Source: Paenibacillus macerans (GTDB lineage: Bacteria > Bacillota > Bacilli > Paenibacillales > Paenibacillaceae). From it: DNA of 64,000 bases. Position numbers and translations under genes: made by a program. Where the stretch lies: contig NZ_UGSI01000001.1 of assembly GCF_900454495.1 (NCBI RefSeq), forward strand, positions 1,178,001 through 1,242,000, written 5' to 3'. The notes under the pieces are model-generated. The model had not been told where the DNA came from and did no database searches. It was given only the letters and a program-made list of their open reading frames with translations. This document shows, one piece after another, positions 8,224-17,124 of the stretch; position 1 is the stretch's first letter; every line of letters begins with the position of its first letter.

Positions 8224-10611
8224 ATGAAAATTGAACTTATTGAGGTTGCGGACGCTTCGTACCAAAGGGCCGAGGAGCGGGCGGGCGAATATTTTGCCGC
8301 GCTGAAGGCGCAGCTCCATGAACGGAGTTATGTTCCCGGTTTAATCGAAGATATTGGGCAGTGGAAGAGGAGGCATATTCATCGCGCTCCGCTGCCGTTT
8401 CTTTTTGCCAGGACACGAAAGAAGCCCGATCCCTCCGACGTTCAAACCTATTTGAGGTGGCTGAACCGGTCGGGCAAGCTGGACGCTTATTTGGAGCGCA
8501 GCGTATCTTATATTTATATGCGGGATTTGGGCAAAGATTTGAACGACCCCCGTACGCGAAAGCGGTTGGAGCATTTCCTGGCGGATCTGAAAAAACTCTT
8601 CCTGAGCCCCGCCGAATCCGCCGGCGGTAACCTGCCGGAGTTGCTCAGCCTGAGGTCGTTTTACCGCTGGGCCGAGAAGGAAGGCGTGGAGGGCGCTGCC
8701 ATCTGGCTCATCGATAAGCTCAAAGGCGTGTCCGCCCACCTCCCCAAAGAAATGAATGCGGAGGAAGCCCAGCGGAAGCTGATCAAAATTATTCTCGGCG
8801 TCGTATTGCACGCCTTGGACGAAATCAGCGAGGAAGCCCCAGCCGCAAAGCGGGCGCAAATCTTGGAAGCAGCGATCAAATCGGGTTACTATTACGGACT
8901 GACTTATCCTTTTATTGACGATTTGCTGGATTCCGAAGCGCTGAACGCGGACGAAAAGGAGCGCTATTCCCGGATGATCCGCGCCGCGCTGATCAGCGGG
9001 ACCGTTCCTGAACCGGGGGAATGGAGCGGCGGGCAGCGCGAATTGATGCGCTACGTGTACACGGAGCTTCGCGAAGCTTACGAGTACATTAAAAGCCGTC
9101 AACCCGCGGAAGCCCAGCGGACGTTTTTCGACCAATCCTATGTTTTCTTTCATGCCCAGCATGTGGACAGGGTGAAGGAGCTTGCGCATGCGGATTATTC
9201 CAACGAGGAACTATATTTGCCAATTATACTTAAGTCCTCTTCGTCGCGGCTGATTGTCCGTTCCGTGATCGGGGCCCCGCAGGACGAGGGTTTTGACCGG
9301 CGGGTGTTTTATTACGGCTTGTACAACCAGTTGGCCGACGATTTCGCCGACCTGTCCGAAGATATGGAGCGCGGCGCGGTAACGCCTTACACCTATTATT
9401 ATAAATACCGCCATCAACGCCCGGATTTGATCAATCCTTTCGAATTATACTGGGCGGTCATCTTTCATTTGATCCATCATGTCTACCGCTCGGATGCGGC
9501 AGTGCGCGAAATCCTGCTCGACCGGGCCATCAATGGGCTTAAGCGGTATCGGAAACGCGCCGGTCAAGCGAAGTACGAAGAAGTGATGGAGATTTTTTCC
9601 ACGGGCAGTCCGGAATTGAACCGGTTCATAGAGCGCATGGTGCACAAAGCGGAAGACGTGGATTTCTTGGATAAATTGCTGCGGGACCAACTGCTCGCCG
9701 TCATGAATCGCCATCGCAGCGAACAGGAGCAATTTGCCGAAATCATCCATACGGCCCGCCTGGCCATTAATAAACGGTTGCCGCTCTCCAAACCGGGAGC
9801 CGCCGCTCCGCCGATGCAGGAGCTGCTGATCGAAACGGCCAACTATTGCCTGGAAGGCAGCGGCAAACGGCTGCGGCCGATCCTCGCCTGGGTGATGGGC
9901 GTCAATGAGTTCGGGTTGCCGGACGCGGGGCTTACACCGCTGCTTAGAGCGCTCGAATATATGCACACCGCTTCTTTAATTTTCGACGATCTGCCGTCCC
10001 AGGACAACTCGTCCATACGCCGAGGGAGGCCTACCCTGCACCGGGTTCACAACAGCGCGATCGCGGAATTGACGGGGATTTTCCTGATTCAGAAGGCAAT
10101 CGAAGAGGTATCTTCTCTCGAAGGCTTCCCCGGCGGCGCCGTACTTGCTTTGCTGAAGTATATGTCGCAAAAGGCCGGAGAAATTTGCATGGGGCAGGCA
10201 ATGGACCTTAGTTCCAGAGGCAAGGCGCTGACCTTGGATGAACTGAATCAAATTTGTTTTTACAAAACCGGGATCGCTTTTGAGGTATCGCTGGCGGCAC
10301 CGGCCATTTTGGCCGGTGCGGACGAGGCGGATATAAACGTTCTGAAAACTTACTCCTATCACGCGGGGATCGCGTTTCAAATAAAAGACGACCTGCTGGA
10401 TTGGGAGGGCGACCTAAAGCAGCTGGGCAAGCCGACCGGGCAGGACAAAGATAACGAAAATTCTACGTTTGTGGCGATCCTCGGCTTGGAAGGCGCCAGA
10501 AAGCAAATGTGGGAACATTACTGCCTAGCCGAGGAAGCTTTGAAGGAGCTGCCGCGGGGCACCGTTTTTTTGAGACACTTACTGCATTTCATCGTGGGCA
10601 GGGATCGCTAG
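8224..10611 (+). CDS. Two-part protein: helical N-terminal region plus trans-polyprenyl synthase
   Basis: 795 residues, more than twice the length of a normal polyprenyl synthase. The C-terminal third (about 500-795) is an IspA-like short-chain synthase: GSGKRLRPILAW, first aspartate motif DDLPSQDN followed by RRGRPTLH (about 587-602), second motif DDLLD (about 721-725). The first 500 residues are predicted helical and contain an Asp-rich stretch LADDFADLSEDM (about 370-381) with aromatic residues nearby, reminiscent of class I terpenoid folds. Prenyl diphosphate synthesis is well supported; a second terpenoid-type activity is inference. The radical SAM heme genes follow 111 bp downstream. 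Confidence 0.85.
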   Translation: MKIELIEVADASYQRAEERAGEYFAALKAQLHERSYVPGLIEDIGQWKRRHIHRAPLPFLFARTRKKPDPSDVQTYLRWLNRSGKLDAYLERSVSYIYMRDLGKDLNDPRTRKRLEHFLADLKKLFLSPAESAGGNLPELLSLRSFYRWAEKEGVEGAAIWLIDKLKGVSAHLPKEMNAEEAQRKLIKIILGVVLHALDEISEEAPAAKRAQILEAAIKSGYYYGLTYPFIDDLLDSEALNADEKERYSRMIRAALISGTVPEPGEWSGGQRELMRYVYTELREAYEYIKSRQPAEAQRTFFDQSYVFFHAQHVDRVKELAHADYSNEELYLPIILKSSSSRLIVRSVIGAPQDEGFDRRVFYYGLYNQLADDFADLSEDMERGAVTPYTYYYKYRHQRPDLINPFELYWAVIFHLIHHVYRSDAAVREILLDRAINGLKRYRKRAGQAKYEEVMEIFSTGSPELNRFIERMVHKAEDVDFLDKLLRDQLLAVMNRHRSEQEQFAEIIHTARLAINKRLPLSKPGAAAPPMQELLIETANYCLEGSGKRLRPILAWVMGVNEFGLPDAGLTPLLRALEYMHTASLIFDDLPSQDNSSIRRGRPTLHRVHNSAIAELTGIFLIQKAIEEVSSLEGFPGGAVLALLKYMSQKAGEICMGQAMDLSSRGKALTLDELNQICFYKTGIAFEVSLAAPAILAGADEADINVLKTYSYHAGIAFQIKDDLLDWEGDLKQLGKPTGQDKDNENSTFVAILGLEGARKQMWEHYCLAEEALKELPRGTVFLRHLLHFIVGRDR

Positions 10612-10722
10612 GCTATGGCCTGGCGGCCGGCCCATGAATTATATTGTGTAAATTTTCACATACTTTGTTTATAATAATTTTGGATGGATAAATTTACTAT
10701 CCCAGAGAAAGAGAGGAATGAA

Positions 10723-11895
10723 ATGATCAATGTGACGAAACTGCTCACCGGCATGCAGAGCGAGGGGGATCATCTCCGCTATGACATCACGCCGGGAGAC
10801 AAACCGTATGGCGTTTCGGCCGGCAAAGGGCCGGTTGTGGTCTGGAACGCGACGCGCTCCTGCAATTTAAGCTGCAAGCATTGCTACGCGGATGCCCGGG
10901 CGTCCAAGGAACCGGATGAGCTTTCCACGGCCGAAGCCAAAGCGTTTATCGACGACTTGGCTTCGTTTCAGGTGCCTGTGCTGCTTTTTTCCGGGGGAGA
11001 ACCCTTGGTCCGCAAAGATATTTTGGAGCTGATTTCTTATGCGGCCGGCAAAGGACTGCGTCCGGTCGTATCCACGAACGGCACGCTGATTACTCACGAG
11101 AAAGCGAGGCTGCTGAAGGAGTCCGGGGTCAAATATGTGGGCATCAGCCTCGATGGCCTGGAGGAGCGCCATGATTTGTTCCGCGGCCGGAAGGGTGCTT
11201 TTGCCCAGTCGTTGGCCGGTTTGCGCACCTGCCTGTCCGTCGGGCAAAAGGTGGGCGTGCGGTTTACGATCAGCAAGCATACATATCCCGATTTGGATGG
11301 GGTGCTCGATTTGATCGACCGGGAGAACATCCCGCGCGCCTGCTTCTATCATCTCGTATATTCCGGTAGAGGAAGCACGCTGCAGACGGAGGATGTCACC
11401 CGCGAGGAGTCGCGGCGGGCGCTGGACAAGATCATCGCCAAAACGCTGGATTTGCACCGGAAAGGGAAAAAGACGGAGCTGCTCACCGTGGACAACCATG
11501 CGGACGGGGTTTATTTGTATCAATGGATGAGGGAGCATGACCCGGAGCGGGCTCCGCTTTTGCTCGGGCTGCTGCGGCGAAACGGCGGCAACCGTTCCGG
11601 GGTGGCCATCGGCTGCGTCGATTGGCATGGGCGTATTTATCCGGACCAATTCACCCGGCACCTGGAGATTGGCAACCTTCGCACACAGAAGTTCAGCGAA
11701 GTTTGGCGGGAAGCGGCCCACCCCGTCATGGCCGGACTGCGGGACCGGAAACCGCTGCTGAAAGGGCGGTGCACGGCGTGTGCTTGGCTGGATTTGTGCA
11801 ACGGCAACTTCCGGGCAAGAGCGTCGGCCACCGGCGATTTCTGGGCGGCCGATCCTTCCTGTTATTTAAGCGATCGTGAAATCGGGATCGTATAA
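10723..11895 (+). CDS. nirJ1: SPASM radical SAM protein, NirJ1-type (alternative heme synthesis)
   Basis: 390 residues from the ATG at 10723, which has GAGAGG at good distance; an upstream ATG at 10684 lacks one. The radical SAM cluster motif CNLSCKHC is at Cys 47, 51 and 54, and the C-terminal SPASM cysteines include GCVDW, CTACAWLDLC and a terminal C. The start MINVTKLLTG...GDHLRY is characteristic of the NirJ1/AhbC/AhbD group that processes decarboxylated siroheme. The neighbours NirJ2 and AhbAB support a siroheme-dependent heme or heme d1-like pathway. Which step this paralogue catalyses cannot be told from sequence. Confidence 0.88.
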   Translation: MINVTKLLTGMQSEGDHLRYDITPGDKPYGVSAGKGPVVVWNATRSCNLSCKHCYADARASKEPDELSTAEAKAFIDDLASFQVPVLLFSGGEPLVRKDILELISYAAGKGLRPVVSTNGTLITHEKARLLKESGVKYVGISLDGLEERHDLFRGRKGAFAQSLAGLRTCLSVGQKVGVRFTISKHTYPDLDGVLDLIDRENIPRACFYHLVYSGRGSTLQTEDVTREESRRALDKIIAKTLDLHRKGKKTELLTVDNHADGVYLYQWMREHDPERAPLLLGLLRRNGGNRSGVAIGCVDWHGRIYPDQFTRHLEIGNLRTQKFSEVWREAAHPVMAGLRDRKPLLKGRCTACAWLDLCNGNFRARASATGDFWAADPSCYLSDREIGIV

Positions 11896-11923
11896 AGCCA
11901 ACGTATAAAAAGGAGATAACGCC

Positions 11924-12946
11924 ATGCTCGTATCCTGGAATGTGACCAGAAGATGCAATCTTTATTGTGAACATTGCTATCGCGATTCCGGACCGGAGTC
12001 GCCGACGGAAGGCGAACTGACGACGGAGGAAGGGCGCCGGCTGATAGATCAGATCAAGGAGGCGGGATTCCGGATGCTTATTTTCAGCGGCGGCGAACCG
12101 CTGACCCGCGGCGATCTTTGCGAGCTGATCGCTTACGCAGCGGGGCGTGGGCTGCGCGCCGCGCTGGGCAGCAATGGCACGCTTCTTGACAGCGCCAAAG
12201 CCGCCGAGCTGAAAGAAGCCGGTCTGGCGGGCATCGCCATCAGCATTGACAGCGCTTCTCCCGCCTACCACAACCGCTTCCGAAAGGCGTCCGACGGGTG
12301 GGAGCGGGCGGTGCTGGGGATACGTTACGCGCGTGAAGCCGGACTCAAGGTTCAGATCAATATGACGCTGACCTCCGAAAATATGGACGATTTCGAACGG
12401 GTGGCCGCATTGGCGGAGGAGTTGGACGTTTCCTCCCTGCATCCGTTTTTTCTCGTCCCGACCGGCCGCGGCATTTACATCGAAGAAAATGCGTTAAAGC
12501 GCGAACAATATTTCACCGCATTAAAAAACGTCCTGGCGAAGCGAAAGGCGACCTCGGTTGAAATCAAGCCGACCTGCGCCCCGCAATTTATGCCTTTGGC
12601 CAAAAGCATGGGGTTTAACCTGCGCTACACGCGCGGCTGCCTGGCCGGCGTCGCCTATTGCTCCATCCTGCCGAACGGCGAGGTGCATATTTGCCCGTAC
12701 CTGCCGGTCAAGGTCGGCGATGTGCGCGAGCGGCCGTTTCACGAAATTTGGGAAACCAGCCCGGCGTTTCAGGACTTAAGGAATTTCGAGAAATATGAAG
12801 GATCTTGCGGGTCGTGCCGGAATGTCGGGATTTGCGGAGGCTGCCGGGCCAGATCGTATTATTACAGCGGCGGCAATTATTTGGCGGAGGAGCCATGGTG
12901 TCATAAAAGACCGGCTGCAAGAGCGGCGGGCGGGAGGGAAGTTTAA
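11924..12946 (+). CDS. nirJ2: SPASM radical SAM protein, NirJ2-type
   Basis: 340 residues with the SAM-cluster motif CNLYCEHC (Cys 11, 15, 18) right at the N-terminus (MLVSWNVTRRCN), GGEPL, and a C-terminal SPASM set (CLAGVAYC, CPYL, CGSCRNVGICGGC, WC). This is the NirJ2 pattern, a partner of NirJ1 in Firmicutes heme clusters. AAGGAG precedes the start by 7 nt. It lies 28 bp after nirJ1 and abuts the next gene with no gap, so all three are one operon. Expected role: removal or conversion of the acetate or propionate side chains of the siroheme-derived macrocycle. Confidence 0.87.
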   Translation: MLVSWNVTRRCNLYCEHCYRDSGPESPTEGELTTEEGRRLIDQIKEAGFRMLIFSGGEPLTRGDLCELIAYAAGRGLRAALGSNGTLLDSAKAAELKEAGLAGIAISIDSASPAYHNRFRKASDGWERAVLGIRYAREAGLKVQINMTLTSENMDDFERVAALAEELDVSSLHPFFLVPTGRGIYIEENALKREQYFTALKNVLAKRKATSVEIKPTCAPQFMPLAKSMGFNLRYTRGCLAGVAYCSILPNGEVHICPYLPVKVGDVRERPFHEIWETSPAFQDLRNFEKYEGSCGSCRNVGICGGCRARSYYYSGGNYLAEEPWCHKRPAARAAGGREV

Positions 12947-13936
12947 ATGGAGCTGGATGCGCAGGATCGGTCTCTCCTGAACCGGCTGCAAGCCCGTATT
13001 CCTCTGACGGCCGAGCCTTGGCAAGCGCTTGGCGAAGAGCTGGGGCTGAAGCCGGGAGAAGTGCTGGAACGGCTAAAGGGGCTCAAGGAGCAGGGAGTTA
13101 TTCGGCGGATTGGCGGCGTTTTTAACCCGGCGGGTCTGGGGTACGCGGGAAGGCTTTATGCCATGGAGGTGGAGGAGAGCCGCTTTTATCAGGCCGCCGC
13201 CGTCGTCAACGGCTTTAAAGGGGTAACCCACAATTACCGCAGGCGGCATCGGCTGAATATGTGGTTTACTTTATCGGCACGGTCGGAGGAAGAGCGCGAG
13301 GCGATTCTCGGGCCGATTCGTAAAGCAGCGGGTTATGCGCGGCTGTACGAATTTCCGTCCGAGCAGGTGTTCAAGCTGAACGTGTTTTTGAATATGGAAG
13401 GGAACGCCGAAAAGGGCAGCCCTCCGCTGCCCAGAAGCCAGGAGCGCGTGAGCCTTTCGCCGCGGCGGGCTTGCGAGACCGATGAACTGGATCTGCGGAT
13501 CATTCGCGAGCTGCAGGGCGATATGCCGCTGTTGCCAGACCCTTTTGCCGAGGTGGCGGACCGGGCTGGCTGCGGCAGAGAAGACGTATTGATCCGGCTG
13601 GAAAGGCTGCAGGCCACGGGGGTTCTGAAGCGGGTTGCCGCCGTTTTGCGGCACAGGGTGGCTGGTTTTTCCGCCAATGGTTTGTTTGTTGCGGTTCTGC
13701 CGCGGGAAAAAATCTGCGAGTCCGGCCAAAGATTGGCTGGCTTCAAACAGGTCAGCCATTGCTATCAGCGCCGTTCCTATCCGGATTGGCCGTACAATTT
13801 ATATGCGATGATTCACGCCTCCGAGGAAGCGGAAGTGCAGCGCGTTGTCAGGGAGTTTGTTGAAGAAGAACCGGTTGAGGCTTATGACATTCTTTTCAGT
13901 ACGGAAGAGTTAAAGAAGACAAGCTGGTCGCTGTAA
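12947..13936 (+). CDS. ahbAB: Siroheme decarboxylase, AhbA-AhbB fusion
   Basis: 329 residues made of two Lrp/AsnC-like modules (about 1-150 and 178-329). Each has an N-terminal winged-helix part and a ligand domain with the family signatures HNYRRRHRLNMWFTL (about 88-102) and VSHCYQRRSYPDWPYNLYAM (about 267-286). AhbA and AhbB are normally separate subunits that decarboxylate siroheme to 12,18-didecarboxysiroheme; here one chain carries both. The ATG immediately follows the nirJ2 stop. It would be annotated as a transcriptional regulator by a naive search, but the conserved His/Arg/Tyr motifs argue for the enzyme. Confidence 0.88.
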   Translation: MELDAQDRSLLNRLQARIPLTAEPWQALGEELGLKPGEVLERLKGLKEQGVIRRIGGVFNPAGLGYAGRLYAMEVEESRFYQAAAVVNGFKGVTHNYRRRHRLNMWFTLSARSEEEREAILGPIRKAAGYARLYEFPSEQVFKLNVFLNMEGNAEKGSPPLPRSQERVSLSPRRACETDELDLRIIRELQGDMPLLPDPFAEVADRAGCGREDVLIRLERLQATGVLKRVAAVLRHRVAGFSANGLFVAVLPREKICESGQRLAGFKQVSHCYQRRSYPDWPYNLYAMIHASEEAEVQRVVREFVEEEPVEAYDILFSTEELKKTSWSL

Positions 13937-14035
13937 TTCTTTGAGAAAATCGGCAGGCCTGCGGGCAGCAGCTGTGTTAATATGGAGAGAGGTTTAAGTG
14001 CCATTTCGGAATAAAACCAATGATGAGGTGAGCTA

Positions 14036-15535
14036 ATGGAAACTCAGCATGGAATGGGAACTCTTTTTCCGAGCGTGCAGCAGTTTACAACAGCGTCCGA
14101 AGAACGGTGGAAGCCGGCCGCTGCCTCCAAAATTCTCATTATTTCCACTGCAAAATCCTCCGGCAATCCGCGGCTTGACGACACGGTGTCGCTGCTTCAG
14201 TCGGAGTTTGCGGCTAAACGGCTGCCGACCGAAAACAAGCTGCCGCTTCAATACGGAGCCATCGGCGACGCCGCCCCCGGCGATTTGGTCATCGAGCTTG
14301 CCGAACCGCGGGAAACAAGCAATCCGGAGGGCTACACGATCGACATTGGCAGTTTTGTTAAAATCACGGCGCCTGGCGAGCGAGCGGTCATGTACGGCGT
14401 CAGAACCGTGCTGCAGCAGCTGCTGCGGAAGGGCTATCTGCCTTGCGGCAAGGCCGTCGACTACCCGGCGGTGCAAGAACGGGCGCTGCATGTGGATATG
14501 GGGAGAAAGTTTTTTACGGCCGAATGGATCATGGCAAGAATTAAGGAAATGTCCTGGCTGAAGCTAAACGCGCTGCAGCTGCATTTTTCGGAAAACGAAG
14601 GTTTTACGCTGCGGAGCGACCGCCATCCGGAAGTCATGTCGCCGGAATATTTAACGAAAGAGCAAGTGCGGGAGATCGCCCGGGTGGCGGAACGTTATCA
14701 CGTTACGCTAATCCCTTCCCTGGATTCGCCGGGCCACCTGGGTTACGCGCTGCGGAATCATCCGGACTGGCTGTTGAAAGATACGAACGGTGTTCCGGCC
14801 AAGGGAGCGCTGGATATTACGAATCCGCACGCCAGAGCGTTTGTGCTGGATTTGATTGACGAGTATGCGGAGCTGTTTCAGGCCAGCCCTTATTTCCATA
14901 TTGGCGGCGACGAATTTATCGATTTTGAAAAGTTTGACGCGTATCCCCAGTTAGAAGAGTATGCCCGGGAGACGTTGGGGATCGAAGGCGGAACAGGCGT
15001 TGATGCGTATATCGACTATATTAACGACATCGCCGATCATCTGGAGCGGAAGGGCTTTGTCGTGCGGGCGTGGAACGACGGATTATACCGCGCCGATCAG
15101 ACGGAACGCGCCGCGCTCAAGTCTACCATTCAAATCGCCTATTGGACCAAATGGCATCGCAATATGGCTAGGGTGGAAGCTTTTATGGACAAAGGCCATG
15201 ACTTATTGAATTATAACGATTCGTATTTCTACTATGTGCTGGGGGAAAATGCCGGCTACAAATATCCAAAGGGAGAAAAGATCTACGACAGCTGGCATCC
15301 CGGTGTGTTCCCCAGAGTGAGCGAGGCGGAAGGGCAAGAGTACGCGCGGCCATACCCCGACGCATTGATCGGCTGCTCTTTTGCCATTTGGAGCGACAAA
15401 CCGTCGGCGCAGACCGAAGCCGAGGTGAGCGCCGGCATCGCCGAACCGTTGCGGGCCATGGCGGAAAAATCATGGCTTGCGGAGAAGCGCTACGGCAGTT
15501 ATGAGGAGTTTAAGGCGGCGTTTACGTCTTTATAG
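14036..15535 (+). CDS. Family 20 glycoside hydrolase (beta-N-acetylhexosaminidase)
   Basis: 499 residues with a GH20b-like N-terminal domain (about 20-150) and a TIM barrel containing ALHVDMGRKFFT (about 152) and the catalytic pair FHIGGDEF (Asp-Glu at about 290). There is no signal peptide, so it probably acts inside the cell on chito- or peptidoglycan-derived oligosaccharides. GAGGTGAG precedes the start by 6 nt. It appears monocistronic, with a terminator at 15549-15580. Confidence 0.9.
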   Translation: METQHGMGTLFPSVQQFTTASEERWKPAAASKILIISTAKSSGNPRLDDTVSLLQSEFAAKRLPTENKLPLQYGAIGDAAPGDLVIELAEPRETSNPEGYTIDIGSFVKITAPGERAVMYGVRTVLQQLLRKGYLPCGKAVDYPAVQERALHVDMGRKFFTAEWIMARIKEMSWLKLNALQLHFSENEGFTLRSDRHPEVMSPEYLTKEQVREIARVAERYHVTLIPSLDSPGHLGYALRNHPDWLLKDTNGVPAKGALDITNPHARAFVLDLIDEYAELFQASPYFHIGGDEFIDFEKFDAYPQLEEYARETLGIEGGTGVDAYIDYINDIADHLERKGFVVRAWNDGLYRADQTERAALKSTIQIAYWTKWHRNMARVEAFMDKGHDLLNYNDSYFYYVLGENAGYKYPKGEKIYDSWHPGVFPRVSEAEGQEYARPYPDALIGCSFAIWSDKPSAQTEAEVSAGIAEPLRAMAEKSWLAEKRYGSYEEFKAAFTSL

Positions 15536-15548
15536 ATTTCGGAACAGC

Positions 15549-15580
15549 AAATCCCTACTTTTTGATGGAAGTAGGGATTT
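15549..15580. terminator. Shared terminator between GH20 gene and toxin gene
   Basis: A perfect 12-bp inverted repeat AAATCCCTACTT / AAGTAGGGATTT with an 8-nt loop lies between converging genes (GH20 on plus, RelE toxin on minus). It can serve both strands, though T runs are modest. Confidence 0.7.
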
Positions 15581-15583
15581 ATA

Positions 15584-15889
15584 TTAAAACAAGAAATTGT
15601 ATTTTCGCTTTCCGTGAAGGATTCTGCGGATTTCCACAGTTTCATCATTAACTACACAAAATACAATATATGGGTCAACTATCAGCATTCTGTAATTCAG
15701 TGCCTGAAGACGAAGGTCATTTGGAATAGATTTGTTGTTGGGGAATATTTCCAGAATAGAGATGGTTTGGTCAAGCTTATTGGCCATTAAGAATGCGGCG
15801 TCAGGATTATCAAGCATGATGTATTGGATGATTTCAGATAAGTCTTCTTCAGCAATGGGCAAGTATTCGATTTTATATTTCTTGTCCAC
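15584..15889 (-). CDS. RelE/ParE family toxin
   Basis: 101 residues beginning MDKKYKIEYLPIAEEDL with the GTG start at 15889, preceded by AGGAG at 8 nt. The sequence shows the RelE/ParE fold signature: central LRLQALNYRMLIVDPYIVFCVV and the C-terminal VEIRRILHGKRKY basic strand. Relatives cleave mRNA on the ribosome or poison gyrase. The start overlaps the antitoxin stop by 17 bp, the usual coupled antitoxin-first order. Confidence 0.87.
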   Translation of the reverse strand: MDKKYKIEYLPIAEEDLSEIIQYIMLDNPDAAFLMANKLDQTISILEIFPNNKSIPNDLRLQALNYRMLIVDPYIVFCVVNDETVEIRRILHGKRKYNFLF

Positions 15890-16148
15890 GGATTTGACTC
15901 CTAAGGTTTTTCATCACTTCAGCGTGACTCTTTTTGGGAGCTCCGTCATTACTTTGCTTTTCAGCCAAGGCGAGCTTTTGGTATAGTTCGATTAAAGCTT
16001 GTTGTTTCTCAAATGCAGCATGACTCATGACGACAAGATCACTTTGTCCATTTTTTGTAATAAAAATAGGTTCTCCATCCTGATGTGCTAATTCGGAAAT
16101 CAAGTTGAAATTATTTCTTAAATCAGAGATGGGACGAATCGTGGGCAT
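15873..16148 (-). CDS. Phd/YefM family antitoxin
   Basis: 91 residues from the ATG at 16148, chosen for GAGGTG 6 nt upstream; the frame extends 6 codons further to an ATG without such a site. MPTIRPISDLRNNFNLISELAHQDGEPIFITKNG is a classic Phd/YefM DNA-binding N-terminus, and the C-terminal helix would bind and neutralise the toxin. A 20-bp perfect palindrome upstream is a likely autoregulatory operator. Confidence 0.88.
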   Translation of the reverse strand: MPTIRPISDLRNNFNLISELAHQDGEPIFITKNGQSDLVVMSHAAFEKQQALIELYQKLALAEKQSNDGAPKKSHAEVMKNLRSQIRGQEI

Positions 16149-16181
16149 TTTTTTCACCTCAATCATTTTATTGTTATTAAT

Positions 16182-16201
16182 ATTATCATAATTATGATAA
16201 T
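16182..16201. promoter_or_regulatory. Palindromic operator of the toxin-antitoxin pair
   Basis: ATTATCATAATTATGATAAT is a perfect 20-bp palindrome 34 bp upstream of the antitoxin start on the minus strand. Phd/YefM antitoxins usually repress their own promoter by binding such sites. Confidence 0.6.
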
Positions 16202-16295
16202 GAATACAGGGGTGAGGGCGAACACGGCAAATTGTAACGGTTATAGGCGTGCTTAGCCGTTTTTTTGATTAACTTTTTATAGCGGGGGATGCAGT

Positions 16296-16799
16296 TTGAA
16301 GCAGATAGATTTGCAACCTGTAACGGGAATGTCGCCTGTTATCGGTTTATTGCATGCGATGGTGAGGTTTAATTTTTTGCGCTTGAAGCAAGCGGTAGAA
16401 GGGTTGACGCAGAAAAAAATCGATTACAAGGGGCCAAAAGGGGAACAAAACAGCATAGCGCAATTAATCAGGCATTTGACGGTCGTTGATCTTCATTGGG
16501 TGTATCGTCTGCAAAAGGCGGAAGTTCCGGCAGAATATACTGCGAAGTTTGGGCCGATGTATGATGCGGACGGTAAGCTGCCTATGGTCAAAAACGTTCC
16601 CTTGCAAACTCTTCTGGAAGATTACGAGCAGATTCAGGAAATGCTAAAAGAAGTATGTTTAAAACTGGATGATGATGAACTATTGAAAGAAGTTCCTTAT
16701 GAAAACGGCAATACAGCAACCGTTCGCTGGGGCATTTGGCATATCGCCGATCATAGCCGCCACCATTATGCTCATATCGTCGGCCTGAAAAAGGGCTGA
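16296..16799 (+). CDS. DinB-like domain protein
   Basis: 167 residues with the DinB/YfiT four-helix fold pattern: an N-terminal His (LLHAMVRFN, about residue 20), LIRHLTVVDLHW (about 62-72), and the C-terminal WHIADHSRHHYAHI (about 147-160) supplying the metal-binding histidines. The family contains metal-dependent thiol transferases and proteins of unknown role. GGGGG precedes the start, which here is TTG at 16296. Neighbours give no pathway. The AT-rich composition matches the adjacent toxin-antitoxin pair. Confidence 0.82.
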   Translation: MKQIDLQPVTGMSPVIGLLHAMVRFNFLRLKQAVEGLTQKKIDYKGPKGEQNSIAQLIRHLTVVDLHWVYRLQKAEVPAEYTAKFGPMYDADGKLPMVKNVPLQTLLEDYEQIQEMLKEVCLKLDDDELLKEVPYENGNTATVRWGIWHIADHSRHHYAHIVGLKKG

Positions 16800-16875
16800 A
16801 GTCTAGAAACCAGTGTTCAACAGCACGCTACTGGAATGACCGACCGTCGGCTAGGTATGACCAAGTGGCCTTCAT

Positions 16876-17005
16876 AATAGCGGCATTTTATGTACTTATT
16901 TTCCTATGAATGGTCCAGAATGGGGGCAGTTTCACGTGATCCGGGAAAATAGCGACATAAATTGCCCCTAAAACTCTCAAATGGAAGGTTACCGCCGGAA
17001 TAAAG
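16876..17005. repeat. Intergenic region with type-2 repeats
   Basis: The 325-bp gap 16800-17124 holds no gene. A near-consensus repeat AATAGCGGCATTTTATG followed by TACTTATTTTCC starts at 16876, and degraded pieces (AAAATAGCGACATAAA near 16947; GACATTTTTTGTTCTTATG near 17005) follow. The same unit occurs at 37.5-37.7 kb and, diverged, near 6.6-6.8 kb. Confidence 0.5.
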
Positions 17006-17124
17006 ACATTTTTTGTTCTTATGTTTTTCGCCGGAGCCTTTCGTTCGGTCCAAGTGCAATTTCTGTTTGTTACACGTAATGATAGTGTCGCAGACGATAC
17101 TTTTTTTCTAAGGAATGATAAAAT

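Noticed and set aside
8341..9189. 282-codon minus-strand frame inside the prenyl synthase gene
   Set aside because: Antisense shadow of a GC-rich gene; no ribosome binding site or recognisable domain.
12947..13936. Annotation as an Lrp/AsnC transcriptional regulator
   Set aside because: The HNYxRR and SHCYxRR...PDWPYN motifs, the tandem duplication and the operon with NirJ1/NirJ2 identify siroheme decarboxylase modules.
16182..16201. AT-rich palindrome as a Fur box
   Set aside because: It resembles TAAT/ATTA-rich Fur sites only loosely and lies at the antitoxin start, where autoregulation explains it better; the real Fur boxes are at 39925 and 45486.
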